A stretch of 34,098 nt of DNA from Leptolyngbyaceae cyanobacterium MO_188.B28 (GCA_030065175.1 JASJDH010000034.1:1-34098); one strand, 5' to 3'; positions 1 to 10,120 are shown, numbered from the stretch's first letter. Notes: generated from the letters alone by a model not told the origin. Numbers and translations are program-made.

Positions 1-1
1 A

Positions 2-1471
2 GCGCTGCGAGAACTCTCTCTACAGCATGGTAAACCGGTTGAACTAAAAGTGTCTGGGGGAAACACCTTAGTTGACCGGAATATTCTAGAGGCGTTGAAT
101 GACCCTCTGATGCACCTCATTCGCAATTCTTTTGATCACGGCATCGAAACACCCGATGTCCGTCGAGCGCAGGGCAAGTCAGAAAAAGGGCGAATCGAAA
201 TTCGGGCATTCCACCGCAGCAATCGCACCGTTATCTCAATTCAGGATGACGGCTGCGGCATTTCCCTGGATAAGATCCGTGAAAAAGCCCGACAGATGGG
301 CCTGGACGAAATGCTATTGGCCGCCGCCAGCGATCAAGAGTTACTTTCCTTAATCTTTGAACCCGGATTTAGTACGGCGGACCAGGTCACCGACCTCTCT
401 GGTCGGGGAGTAGGCATGGATGTCGTCCGCAATAACCTCAAACAAATTCGAGGCGACATTCGAGTAGACACCCAAGATGGCGTCGGCACCACCTTAACGA
501 TCTCGGTTCCCTTTACACTCTCCGTCACCCGCGCGCTCTTGGTGGAAAGTCATGGCATGCTCATGGCCTTCCCCATTGATGTGATCGAAGAGATGTTTAT
601 GCTGCCGCCTGAAAAAGTCATGACCACTGCGGGCAGTGAAGTATTTGAATGGGAAGGCGTCATGGTGCAGTTAATTCGATTGTCGAATTGGCTGATCTTT
701 AACTGCCCTCGCCAAATTGAGCCCCCGGAAGCATTGCCCGCCATTTCCGTGCCAACCGTCCTCATGGTCCGACAAAACGACCAGCTAGTCGGCATTCAAT
801 TAGAAAAATCTTGGGGAGAACAAGAAATCGCCATTCGTAAAGTGGAAGGCGGACTGCCCATGCCAGACGGTTTCAATAACTGCACAATCCTGGGAGACGG
901 CAAGGTTGTGCCCATTGTTAATGTAGCCGAGCTATTGCATTGGATTTCTAGTTGTGAAGGATCAAAGACTCAATCTCAATCCCAACCTCCATCCCCCGTT
1001 GCTATCACCCAAACAGAACCGCAGTTGAGCGGGGCCGCTCCCTTAAGTCTGCAGCCAGCCGCGCCCAAACCACTCCCGCCGAAAAAGCCAACTATCTTAA
1101 TTGTTGACGATTCCATTAATGTTCGTCGCCTCCTTGCACTGACCTTGGAAAAGGCTGGCTATCAAGTCTCTCAGGCCAAAGACGGTCAAGACGCACTGGA
1201 TAAATTACTGGGCGGCTTAGAACCTCAAGCCGTTATCTGTGACATTGAAATGCCTCGGCTTGACGGATTTGGCTTCTTAGCTCAAATTCGAACCAAACCT
1301 GCACTTGCCGACTTACCTATCGCCATGCTGACCTCCCGGAGTGGAGAGAAACATCGACAATTAGCCATGACGTTAGGGGCCGCCGCCTATTTCTCCAAAC
1401 CTTATAATGAGCAAATGCTGCTGAAAACGCTAGCTCAGCTGATTGAGCCCGCCTTAGTCAGCGTTAACTAG
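2..1471 (+). CDS. cheA: CheA-type chemotaxis histidine kinase/response regulator hybrid, C-terminal part (HATPase - CheW-like - REC); 5' end lies outside the window
   Basis: Frame is open from base 2 (ALRELSLQHGKPVELKV..). CheA motifs LNDPLMHLIRNSFDHGIE, DDGCGI, GRGVGMDVV; CheW-like region; C-terminal receiver TILIVDDSINVRRLLALTLEKAGY..CDIEMPRLDG..LTSR..KPY. Confidence 0.93.
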   Translation, partial: ALRELSLQHGKPVELKVSGGNTLVDRNILEALNDPLMHLIRNSFDHGIETPDVRRAQGKSEKGRIEIRAFHRSNRTVISIQDDGCGISLDKIREKARQMGLDEMLLAAASDQELLSLIFEPGFSTADQVTDLSGRGVGMDVVRNNLKQIRGDIRVDTQDGVGTTLTISVPFTLSVTRALLVESHGMLMAFPIDVIEEMFMLPPEKVMTTAGSEVFEWEGVMVQLIRLSNWLIFNCPRQIEPPEALPAISVPTVLMVRQNDQLVGIQLEKSWGEQEIAIRKVEGGLPMPDGFNNCTILGDGKVVPIVNVAELLHWISSCEGSKTQSQSQPPSPVAITQTEPQLSGAAPLSLQPAAPKPLPPKKPTILIVDDSINVRRLLALTLEKAGYQVSQAKDGQDALDKLLGGLEPQAVICDIEMPRLDGFGFLAQIRTKPALADLPIAMLTSRSGEKHRQLAMTLGAAAYFSKPYNEQMLLKTLAQLIEPALVSVN

Positions 1472-1541
1472 TGAGTGTTCACTAGCCTCCAGGGTCTTGC
1501 TCGAGGTTGCATCTACCGAGTGCAAGGATCTCTATTGAACT

Positions 1542-2177
1542 ATGGCATTTTCCTCTATATCCCGCCTATCCCGTCGCACCAAGCAGAAATCTACTGAACC
1601 GTTTCATAAATTAATCGTATTTAAAGTTCGGCAAGAGTTATTTGCGCTGCCAATTTTAGCAGCCCACAAAGTCGTGGAGCTGGGCAAAATCTATGGCAAT
1701 GTTCAGGGCGGAACTGCTGGACTTACCCGATATCAGGATCGAGAGTTGCCTGTGATTGATATTGAGCAGCGGATTTTTGGAACGTCCCTCAATCCACTGT
1801 TGCCAGGCAGTTCCGAAACCCAAGCGCTGTCCAAACAAGCCAGCCCATCTAATCCATCGCTCCGTCATTTACTGATCATCCGCCTCCCTCTAGGAGATTT
1901 GATTGGGTTGCCCCTCAGCGAATCTCCTCAACTGCGACGAATGCCGGAATCCGCATTTGCCCCCTTACCCGCTATCTATCGGGAAGAGGGCATTATTCGC
2001 TGCGTCAACGCCTTAATTACCCCTTCTGCTAAAGAACCCTCTATATTTCTTTTAGATCTAAACCAATTGTTACCTAATCGATCGCGGCCTCACCCCGCCA
2101 ACCCTGTCCATACGTTCACAGGCGCATCCATCGCTCAACCGCCCCAAGCTTTACCCGAGAATAAACTCAGCCAATGA
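1542..2177 (+). CDS. CheW-like adaptor domain protein
   Basis: HKLIVFKVRQELFALPILAAHKVVELGKIYG..RELPVIDIEQRIFG..IFLLDLNQLLP is the CheW fold pattern; lies directly downstream of cheA. Confidence 0.8.
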   Translation: MAFSSISRLSRRTKQKSTEPFHKLIVFKVRQELFALPILAAHKVVELGKIYGNVQGGTAGLTRYQDRELPVIDIEQRIFGTSLNPLLPGSSETQALSKQASPSNPSLRHLLIIRLPLGDLIGLPLSESPQLRRMPESAFAPLPAIYREEGIIRCVNALITPSAKEPSIFLLDLNQLLPNRSRPHPANPVHTFTGASIAQPPQALPENKLSQ

Positions 2178-2304
2178 TCAGATTGATCACCCCTTGAATA
2201 GAAGGGTTGTTTTCAGACGCCATCTTTGGGTTCCTTGCCTAAATCAGTGACGGCTCTTGTGGTTAAAGCGTTATGGTTAAAGAGTCGTTCTCAACGGAAC
2301 TACG

Positions 2305-3165
2305 ATGGCGCCAACTCCCCTAACTCCTATTCGACAAAGCCAGCTGCTCAATCGCCTGGTGATTGACTACTACACCACCGAAGAAGTGGGGCGAGTTGAT
2401 CAGATTCTAGTTGATAGTAAAACCCATCAGGTGGAAGGCATCGTCTGCAAATCAGGCCTCTTGGGTCGTTACAAACACGCCTTCGACTGGATGCAAATCG
2501 AAACAATCGGTCAGGATAGCATTCTAGTCAAGCAACAAGGGGCCCCTCAATCAGACAAACTAGAAACGGCCCAAGCCATGATCGGGCATGAGATATGGGC
2601 CGATTCGGGGGAGCGGATTGGGCGCTTAGTGGATTACTGTATCCATCCAACAACCGGGGCGGTCTTAACCTATTTGTTCACAGCCGCAGGTTTGCGAGGC
2701 ATGGCTGAGGGCCTCTATTGCTTACTACCCAGCGCCGTCATCAGCACCGGACGTAAACGCATCATGGCGGAAAAAAACGCGTTGGAAACGGCGGAGCAGT
2801 TTTCGGAAGGATTGAATCAGAAAGCAGCCAACGCCTTTGAATTCATTAAATCAGACTACGCCAAGACCCAACAAGATCTGACATCGGCCGTCGGCGGCGC
2901 TCAGGCGATCGCAGAACAGTGGCAAACCCAGCGCCAAAAACTGTCCTCCCAAGCCAAAGATAAACTTGCAGACGTCGCCAGTCAATTTAAGCAGCAGAGT
3001 CGGCGCGTAGGCGATCAAGTTCAGGATACCTTGTTCGACTTAACCACACAATTTCAATCGAAATCATCTTCGGAATCGGGGCTAACCGATCGTGAGCAAG
3101 ACGCTAATCACGAAATCGATCTCTCCCCTTTGGAAGACTGGCCGGATGATGATAGATCTAAATGA
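2305..3165 (+). CDS. PRC-barrel domain protein with C-terminal helical tail
   Basis: Two PRC-barrel-like segments (RLVIDYYTTEEVGRVDQILVDSKTHQVEGIVCKS and MIGHEIWADSGERIGRLVDYCIHPTTGAVLTYLF), then an amphipathic Gln/Lys-rich helix region. Confidence 0.75.
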   Translation: MAPTPLTPIRQSQLLNRLVIDYYTTEEVGRVDQILVDSKTHQVEGIVCKSGLLGRYKHAFDWMQIETIGQDSILVKQQGAPQSDKLETAQAMIGHEIWADSGERIGRLVDYCIHPTTGAVLTYLFTAAGLRGMAEGLYCLLPSAVISTGRKRIMAEKNALETAEQFSEGLNQKAANAFEFIKSDYAKTQQDLTSAVGGAQAIAEQWQTQRQKLSSQAKDKLADVASQFKQQSRRVGDQVQDTLFDLTTQFQSKSSSESGLTDREQDANHEIDLSPLEDWPDDDRSK

Positions 3166-3232
3166 CTTTAGCCAAATTAGACCGATGAGCGACTAGAAAG
3201 GAAATCGGTGGGAATACTAATTATGACGAGCC

Positions 3233-6200
3233 TTGATCAACAACCGGGGTGAGTTTACTGGCATCGTCAGTCCCATTCGTTTGTCACTCAATCACGACAC
3301 GGTCAAAATGCTCAGCACCGTTCAACATCTCAATCAAAAGGTTAGCCAACTAAAGGCCAAACAAATGAAACTGCTGCAGGAAAGTAAGACTGAGCTGGAG
3401 CGGCAGGTTGAAGAACGAACTCAGGCATTGGAACAACAGAAAACCGCACTCAAGCAAGAACGCAATTTTGTCTCTGCCATCTTGGGGGTCGTAGACGCCT
3501 TAGTGGTTGTGCTGGATCATCAAGGACGCATCGTCCGCTTCAATCTAGCCTGCGAAAAAGTGTCAGGTTATTGTTCCGATGAAGTCCTGGGTCAATATAT
3601 TTGGGATTTATTTCTGATTCCCGAAGAAATTGACTTGGTACAGGGCATCATTAATGACCTACAAGTCAAACAAATTCCCATCCAATCTCAAAATTACTGG
3701 GTGACCAAAGATGGACGTCGCCGATTGATCGCCTGGTCCGACAGCGTGATCACAGACGCCCAGGGAAAAGTGGAATATATCATCAGCACTGGCATTGACA
3801 TCACCGATCGGAAGCAAGCAGAAGCCGCCTTGCAGACGTTAGTCGAGGGCACCGCCTCAACCATTGGCGACGACTTTTTCCCAGCGCTTGTCAAGCATTT
3901 GGGCTCGGCTCTCGGGGTCAAACACGCACTGGTGGCGGAACGACGAGTAGATGAGTTTAAAACCCTGGCTTTTTCGTCTTCTGGACGCCTACAACCCAAC
4001 TTCACTTTCGAGCTTGACGACCTGTTTCCCCTGACCTCTCTGCTTGAACAGGGTATGTACTGTGTCGAACACAATGTGCAGGAACGCTTTCCTCACAATC
4101 CACACTTAGTCGAGCTGCAGGCGGAAAGCTTTCTAGGCATTTCATTGGGAGACGCCACTGGTCAATGTATTGGCTATCTCTGTATTGTTGACACTAAACC
4201 CTTTGTTGATCCATCCCAAATGCAGGCAATCCTGCAGATTTTAGCTTCCCGCGCCGCCGCAGAATTGGCTCGCAAGCAGGCGATGGAAACCCTGCAGATG
4301 CTCAACCAAGGCCTAGAGGTAATCGTTGAAGAGCGGACTAAAATTTTAAGTCAGGCTAATCGACAACTTTTGCGAGAAATTGTCGAGCGGAAGCAAGTTT
4401 CAGAAACTCTACGAGAAAGTCAAGCACAACTACACGACCTATTTGATAACGCCAATGATTTAATCCAAAGCATTTCGTTGATTGACAACCGGTTCATCTA
4501 TGTCAATCGAGCTTGGCGAGAAACCTTGGGATATACGGAAGATGAGATTAAGCAGTTATCTATCGCTGATGTGCTCCACCCAGAGTCTCGGCGAACCTAT
4601 CTGCAGGTTTTAGACGACATGCGGTCTGGCAGACTCACTCAACTTGAAAGCTTTGAAGTAACTTACCGCACTAAAGAAGGAGCCTCTGTCCTGTTGGCGG
4701 GTGGGGTCAATTGCCGATTTAGCAACGGGCGGCCTGTCGCCACCCGGTCCATCTTCCGGGATGTCACAGCGCAAAAGCAGGCGCAACAAGCTTTGCAAGA
4801 ATCAGAAGCAAAGCATCGAGCGTTACTCAATGACGCCAGTGACGCCATCCTCCAAGCCGATACCCATGGCAATTTAATCGAAGCCAACCGAAACGCCGAA
4901 ATGCTATTGGGTCTCACCCAAACAGAGATCAGTCAGATGACAGTGGCCCAAATTCACCCGCCACAGGAACAGGATAGACTGCGCCAGGCGTTCGATCAGA
5001 TCCTGGAGCAGGGGGCAGGGCGTGTGCAAGATACGTTAGTACGACGCAAAGACGGCGCTATCATCCCGGTAGACATCACCTCAAGCGTCATTACATACTC
5101 GGGCAAACGGGTGGTCCAAAGCATTATTCGAGATATCAGCGATCGCAAACAAGCCGAACATTCCCTGAGGGAACAGCAACAATTTATTCAAAGTGTCGCC
5201 GACAGTAGTCCCAATATCCTGTACATCTACGATCTTGTTGAACATCGGAACCTCTACGCCAACCGGGAGGTTATTCAGCAACTGGGTTACTCCCCAGAAG
5301 AGCTCCAAGACATGGGAGACAATTTCCTACAACTGCTAGTGCACCCAGAAGACTTAGAGCAGGTTAATCGACATTTTTGTGCGATCGCCAATGCAGCCGA
5401 CGGCGAAGTGCTGGAAGTAGAATACCGCATCAAACATGCAGACGGTCAGTGGCGTTGGTTCAATAGCCGCGACACCATCTTTAAACGTAATTCAGCGGGC
5501 CAGGCGCAACAATACATCGGCACTGCGCAGGATATCAGCGACCGCAAACGCATCGAAACCAAACGCCAGCAAGCTGAAGAAAATATCCGTAAAGCCCTCG
5601 CAAAAGAAAAAGAACTCAACGATCTCAAATCCCGGTTTGTTTCCATGACCTCCCATGAGTTCCGCACGCCGCTTGCGGTGATCTCATCCTCCGCCGGCAT
5701 CCTTAAAGATTTCAGCCATAAATTGGACGAAGCCAAAAAGCAAAAGCACCTGAAAACTATTGAAACCTACGTCCAACACACCACCCAACTTTTAGATGAT
5801 ATTCTGCTAATCAACAAAGCTGAGGCCGGTAATCTCGCCTTTGATCCAGCCCCTCTCGATCTAATCGCTTTTTGCCAGGGCTTAGTGGATGATATCCAAA
5901 TTAGCGCCCCCCATCATTGTTTAGAGCTGACGATCCAGACAGCGCCCTCCCTGCTTCCGCCAGCTCATCCCCCCGAAGTGTGTGTGGATAAAAAACTTTT
6001 GCGGCAAATTTTAACCAATTTGCTATCCAATGGCATCAAATATTCCCCAGAAAATAGCCTGGTTCGCCTGACTTTGGAACTTGAGTCAGAGGGAGCAATT
6101 TTCCATGTCCAAGACAACGGCATAGGCATTCCCCCTGAAGACTTACCGAAATTATTTGAGTCTTTTCATCGAGCCAAAAATGTAGGCGCCATTCAGGGAA

Positions 6201-6322
6201 CCGGACTCGGCCTTTCCATCACCCAAAAGTGCGCCGAACTTCATGGCGGCCATATTGAAGTCAACAGCGAGGTTGGCGTAGGCACCACCTTCACCGTCGC
6301 CATCCCTTATCACACCGAGTAA
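3233..6322 (+). CDS. Multi-sensor histidine kinase: residual CBS tail - coiled coil - PAS - GAF - coiled coil - PAS x3 - HisKA - HATPase_c
   Basis: Repeated PAS signatures (ITDRKQAE, FRDVTAQKQAQ, IRDISDRKQAE, AQDISDRKR), H-box SMTSHEFRTPLAVISSSAGIL, N-box ILTNLLSNGIKYSP, G-boxes DNGIGIP and GTGLGLSI. The only start at the 5' limit is TTG at 3233, so start assignment is uncertain. Confidence 0.88.
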   Translation: MINNRGEFTGIVSPIRLSLNHDTVKMLSTVQHLNQKVSQLKAKQMKLLQESKTELERQVEERTQALEQQKTALKQERNFVSAILGVVDALVVVLDHQGRIVRFNLACEKVSGYCSDEVLGQYIWDLFLIPEEIDLVQGIINDLQVKQIPIQSQNYWVTKDGRRRLIAWSDSVITDAQGKVEYIISTGIDITDRKQAEAALQTLVEGTASTIGDDFFPALVKHLGSALGVKHALVAERRVDEFKTLAFSSSGRLQPNFTFELDDLFPLTSLLEQGMYCVEHNVQERFPHNPHLVELQAESFLGISLGDATGQCIGYLCIVDTKPFVDPSQMQAILQILASRAAAELARKQAMETLQMLNQGLEVIVEERTKILSQANRQLLREIVERKQVSETLRESQAQLHDLFDNANDLIQSISLIDNRFIYVNRAWRETLGYTEDEIKQLSIADVLHPESRRTYLQVLDDMRSGRLTQLESFEVTYRTKEGASVLLAGGVNCRFSNGRPVATRSIFRDVTAQKQAQQALQESEAKHRALLNDASDAILQADTHGNLIEANRNAEMLLGLTQTEISQMTVAQIHPPQEQDRLRQAFDQILEQGAGRVQDTLVRRKDGAIIPVDITSSVITYSGKRVVQSIIRDISDRKQAEHSLREQQQFIQSVADSSPNILYIYDLVEHRNLYANREVIQQLGYSPEELQDMGDNFLQLLVHPEDLEQVNRHFCAIANAADGEVLEVEYRIKHADGQWRWFNSRDTIFKRNSAGQAQQYIGTAQDISDRKRIETKRQQAEENIRKALAKEKELNDLKSRFVSMTSHEFRTPLAVISSSAGILKDFSHKLDEAKKQKHLKTIETYVQHTTQLLDDILLINKAEAGNLAFDPAPLDLIAFCQGLVDDIQISAPHHCLELTIQTAPSLLPPAHPPEVCVDKKLLRQILTNLLSNGIKYSPENSLVRLTLELESEGAIFHVQDNGIGIPPEDLPKLFESFHRAKNVGAIQGTGLGLSITQKCAELHGGHIEVNSEVGVGTTFTVAIPYHTE

Positions 6323-6826
6323 ATCCAACATCTCTACGCCGCTTCATAACATCCAACTCAGTCGCTAAGAACAGATTTATCAAGCGGCTCTTCGCCCCTA
6401 ACCTCTGGCAGGTTAGAGATTCCAGCCCCCATTAATTCAAACAAGCCACGTCGCAAAAACGCTGCCGGGAGCAAGTCTCAATGCGTTAGCGAGCAGGTTA
6501 ATGATCGGCTCTCAAGATAGAACGCTAAATTAGACATAGAAGTTTTAATTCTCAGTGCGTTAGGGTATCGATAACGTGCAAAATATTACGCCTTGAGTCA
6601 TATTTTTCCCCGCTAAGCAAGCAAGGAGAATATCTTGGCGCAAGATATCTGACAAAATGTCGCTCTAAATCACAATTAAGGGAATATTTAAGCTGATGTT
6701 CTGATTAAGTAACCATTAATGACCGGTCCATTACTCAGTAAGCCATGCAGTCAGCCCCCTTTGGATCTTGGACTGATCCCCCCTTACCTCTTGTAGTCGC
6801 TTAATCAGAGAAGGAATTGTGCACCG

Positions 6827-7543
6827 ATGAAACGGATTCTGATCATTGAGGACGAAACCCAAGTTCGAGAAAATATCAAACAAATCTTAGAATTTAGCGA
6901 CTTCGAAGTCCTCTCCGCTGCAGAGGGGGCGTCAGGCTTGAATCTGGCTAAGGCGCATACCCCAGATTTGATCATTTGCGACATCATGATGCCTGGCATT
7001 GATGGTTACAGCGTCCTCAAAGCACTCCGGCAAGAATCCGACACCGAAACCATTCCGGTGATTTTTCTAACAGCCAAAGCAGACCGATGCGACCTGCGAC
7101 AAGGCATGGAGCTTGGCGCAGACGACTATCTCACTAAACCATTTGGGAATAGCGAATTGATCCGGGCCGTGGAAACTCGATTGACCAGACAATCGATCCT
7201 TCAGCACCAAACGATCGAGGTTTCCCAACAAGCCCACAAGTTAAAGCAAGACCTGGTGACCCTTCAACAATCAACGGAGGAGCATCAAAAATTAGCGGAC
7301 ATCAGAGGAGAAATGTTGGGTAAGGTGATCCACGATTTGCGAGAACCGCTTTCCAACATCAATATGATCATCCATATGCTCAAAAATGCTGATTCGGAGC
7401 ATGAGCGCGATCGCTATCTGAATGTTCTGAAAGAAGAATATACCCGCGAAATTAATTTACTGAATCAACTGGAAAGTCTTCAAACCCTTTTAACGCCAGA
7501 AAACGCGAAGCTCCTACAAAATTTTAATTTACTCAAATCGTAA
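6827..7543 (+). CDS. Response regulator (REC) with C-terminal DHp/HisKA-like helix pair and no HATPase
   Basis: REC: ILIIEDETQVRE..DLIICDIMMPGIDGY..IFLTAKAD..ADDYLTKPF. C-terminus KVIHDLREPLSNINMIIHML resembles an H-box; the ORF ends with no N/G boxes. Confidence 0.85.
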   Translation: MKRILIIEDETQVRENIKQILEFSDFEVLSAAEGASGLNLAKAHTPDLIICDIMMPGIDGYSVLKALRQESDTETIPVIFLTAKADRCDLRQGMELGADDYLTKPFGNSELIRAVETRLTRQSILQHQTIEVSQQAHKLKQDLVTLQQSTEEHQKLADIRGEMLGKVIHDLREPLSNINMIIHMLKNADSEHERDRYLNVLKEEYTREINLLNQLESLQTLLTPENAKLLQNFNLLKS

Positions 7544-7862
7544 CGACATCATCGTCACGACATCAATATCTTTATCCTTATATATTCTTCTGGTTCTTCT
7601 ATAGAAAACGCTTCAATCAATTCAAACGCAGCCTCTATATTTTCTATCTGTCACGGGTTCCTAGTCACTTGATCAATCACTAGGCAGTAATGGCCAAGCG
7701 CCAATAACGAGCCCCCAATGTTCCATCACCGATAAAATTTCTACCCCCTCTAACCCTTCGAGCTGAAGTCGAGTGCTTTTATTCTCAAGAGGTCTCTAAG
7801 ACAAACAGGGTAGTCAGCATCTTACAGAATTCTTACTTGTTAACTGGCCCAAATTACCTGCC

Positions 7863-9602
7863 ATGCAGAAAATTCTGGTGATTGAAGATGAGCCTCAGAT
7901 TCGAGCCAATACCCAAGAAGTCTTAGAGTTGGGCAACTTCTTAGTAATCACCGCAGAAAATGGCCAAGCAGGATTAAAGCTCGCGGAAGAAGAGCAGCCT
8001 GACTTGATCCTATGCGATATTATGATGCCCGAATTGGATGGATATGGCGTGCTTAAAGCCCTTCGACACCAGCCAGCGACTGCACAGATTCCCATCATCT
8101 TCCTGACTGCCCGATCTGATCAAGCCGATATTCGACGGGGTATGAACCTGGGAGCCGATGATTACCTGCCGAAACCCTTCGAACCGACAGAGCTGTTGCG
8201 GGCAGTGAACGTTCGGCTCAAGCGACAAGCCACCCTTGCCCAGTACTTCTCTCACTCAGCCCAGTCTCCTGCCAACACTGCTGAAAAACCGACTGAGTAT
8301 GATTCCATAACCCACTTGCCGAATTGGCTATCGTTGCAAAAGCGGTTCGAATATTGGCGCCATCAAATCCATGATTCGCCATTAACCCTGGTCCTATTAA
8401 AAATCAATCCCTTCAGCGCTATTCGGCACGATCTTGGCCATACATTTAGCAATTCGCTACTTAAAGAAATTGCTGAAAGACTTCGAAGCCATTGGAATTC
8501 AGCGGATACCTGTATTGACCTAACAGTTCATCTCGGGACGGATCAATTCGCCCTGCTTTTTCAGGGCGTCGCCTCCCCCCTCAGCCCACTGGTTCAAGAA
8601 ATTGACAGGTTACTGGAAAAACTGACGCAACCTTTCCACATCAATAATCACAAAGTCTCCATTTTTGTCGATATGGGCCTCGCCATCTATCCAGACCAGG
8701 GGGTCGACCTAGATAGCTTAATTACCCATGCCGAAAAGTGTTTTGAGCCAACCCCTCACCAACCTGGGCCGTCTCCCTTACATTTAAAGGCCGCCAACCG
8801 GAGCAAGGATCACCGTCTCTCCCTAGAAACCTCCCTCAGACAAGCCTTAGAAAAAGAAGAATTTGCCATCTACTATCAGCCTCAAATTGATCTGAAAACC
8901 GGCCGCATCACTGGGGCAGAGGCGCTCCTGCGTTGGGCCCAACCCCACACTGGCTTTATTCCCACCAGCCAGTTTCTGACTTTCGCTGAAGAAACCAATT
9001 TAATGATTCCCATTGGCGAATGGGTCCTGTATGCGGTGTGTAATCAGATAAAAGAGTGGCACGCCACCAAGCGAGAACCCGTGACCGTCGCCGTTAACAT
9101 CTCTGCTCAACAATTTAGACAAGCTAACTTCAGCCACAAGATTCACCACATCCTCCAAACAACCCAGATTGATCCCCTCTTTCTCGATCTTGAGTTGACT
9201 GAAAGCCTGATGATGCAGGACATTGACCTAACGATTAGCACACTGCAAACCCTTAAGCGCCTAGGCGTCAACATCGCCATTGACGATTTTGGCGCAGGAT
9301 ACTCCTCATTGAGACACTTACAGCTTCTTCCCTTCGACACCCTAAAAATTGACCAGCAATTTGTCCGAAATATTGATAAAAATCCTGGCAACAGGGTAAT
9401 CGTCAGGGCAATTATCCAAATGGCCCATAATCTTCATATCAACACAGTCGCCGAAGGGGTGGAAACAGCGAGGGAGCTAGCTTTTTTCAAAGAGCATAAC
9501 TGTCGGGCCATGCAAGGATATCTCTTTAGTCACCCCTTAAGACCCACTGAATTTGAGCAGCTTCTCACCTCAAAAGCGAACTTCTCCGCCAATATCGCTT
9601 AG
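7863..9602 (+). CDS. REC - degenerate GGDEF - EAL response regulator (predicted c-di-GMP phosphodiesterase)
   Basis: REC CDIMMPELDG; GGDEF position reads LGTDQFALLF (degenerate); EAL motifs intact: AEALLRW, NISAQQF, LELTES, IDDFGAGYSSL, LKIDQQFV, AEGVET, QGYLFSHP. Confidence 0.9.
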   Translation: MQKILVIEDEPQIRANTQEVLELGNFLVITAENGQAGLKLAEEEQPDLILCDIMMPELDGYGVLKALRHQPATAQIPIIFLTARSDQADIRRGMNLGADDYLPKPFEPTELLRAVNVRLKRQATLAQYFSHSAQSPANTAEKPTEYDSITHLPNWLSLQKRFEYWRHQIHDSPLTLVLLKINPFSAIRHDLGHTFSNSLLKEIAERLRSHWNSADTCIDLTVHLGTDQFALLFQGVASPLSPLVQEIDRLLEKLTQPFHINNHKVSIFVDMGLAIYPDQGVDLDSLITHAEKCFEPTPHQPGPSPLHLKAANRSKDHRLSLETSLRQALEKEEFAIYYQPQIDLKTGRITGAEALLRWAQPHTGFIPTSQFLTFAEETNLMIPIGEWVLYAVCNQIKEWHATKREPVTVAVNISAQQFRQANFSHKIHHILQTTQIDPLFLDLELTESLMMQDIDLTISTLQTLKRLGVNIAIDDFGAGYSSLRHLQLLPFDTLKIDQQFVRNIDKNPGNRVIVRAIIQMAHNLHINTVAEGVETARELAFFKEHNCRAMQGYLFSHPLRPTEFEQLLTSKANFSANIA

Positions 9603-9607
9603 CAGTG

Positions 9608-10033
9608 TTATGATGGCGGGGCGAATTTTGCAAATAATTCTGCACCCGTCATATCATGGGTCTCATTTGAAAAGCAGTAGAATGAAGGCTTTTCATCAAT
9701 AAAGACCTGATGATCAAAAACAAACTGATCCTCATCATCGAATAGTCCAACTGGCATGATGTGCTGATTATTCGCTTTTAATCGGTAAAACAAATGGCTG
9801 CCGCATTTATTACAAAATCCACGCTCAGCCCACGCCGACGAGTTAAATACCGATATATTTTCCTCACCCTCAAAGGAAACATCTGCGCCACAATCAACCG
9901 CCATCAAAGGCCCGCCGCCCCATTTCCGACAGAGGTTACAATGGCAGGCGCCTACATTTTTGCTCAAGTTCTTTACCGTGATTCGAACGGCGCCACAAAG
10001 ACAACGTCCCTTAGCAGGCATCGCTTCTGACAT
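9608..10033 (-). CDS. GFA-family (glutathione-dependent formaldehyde-activating enzyme-like) zinc protein
   Basis: CLCGAVRITV..CHCNLCRKWGG..ERGFCNKCGSHLFYRL shows the conserved Cys pattern of GFA/CENP-V domain proteins. Confidence 0.88.
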   Translation of the reverse strand: MSEAMPAKGRCLCGAVRITVKNLSKNVGACHCNLCRKWGGGPLMAVDCGADVSFEGEENISVFNSSAWAERGFCNKCGSHLFYRLKANNQHIMPVGLFDDEDQFVFDHQVFIDEKPSFYCFSNETHDMTGAELFAKFAPPS

Positions 10034-10091
10034 TTTTTGCTCCTCGTTGATTAATCGATTGGATGATTAAATTGAACAATTCATGTTGAGT

Positions 10092-10120
10092 TTGACAGCG
10101 CTAATTTTTTTGAATATTCT
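10092..10120 (+). promoter_or_regulatory. Candidate sigma70-type promoter (TTGACA - 17 nt - TATTCT)
   Basis: TTGACA at 10092..10097, TATTCT at 10115..10120, spacer exactly 17 nt; intergenic. Confidence 0.45.

Noticed and set aside
3694-4074. 126-aa minus-strand ORF inside the histidine kinase
   Set aside because: Antisense shadow ORF; Ser/Arg-rich composition and no domain.
6398-6416. CTAACCT-ctggc-AGGTTAG hairpin after the multi-PAS kinase
   Set aside because: No following U-tract, so not called as a terminator.
6630-6648. ATATCTTG-gcg-CAAGATAT perfect palindrome in the spacer before the REC-DHp gene
   Set aside because: Short (8-bp) AT-rich stem with no T-tract or neighbouring copy; insufficient to claim an operator or terminator.
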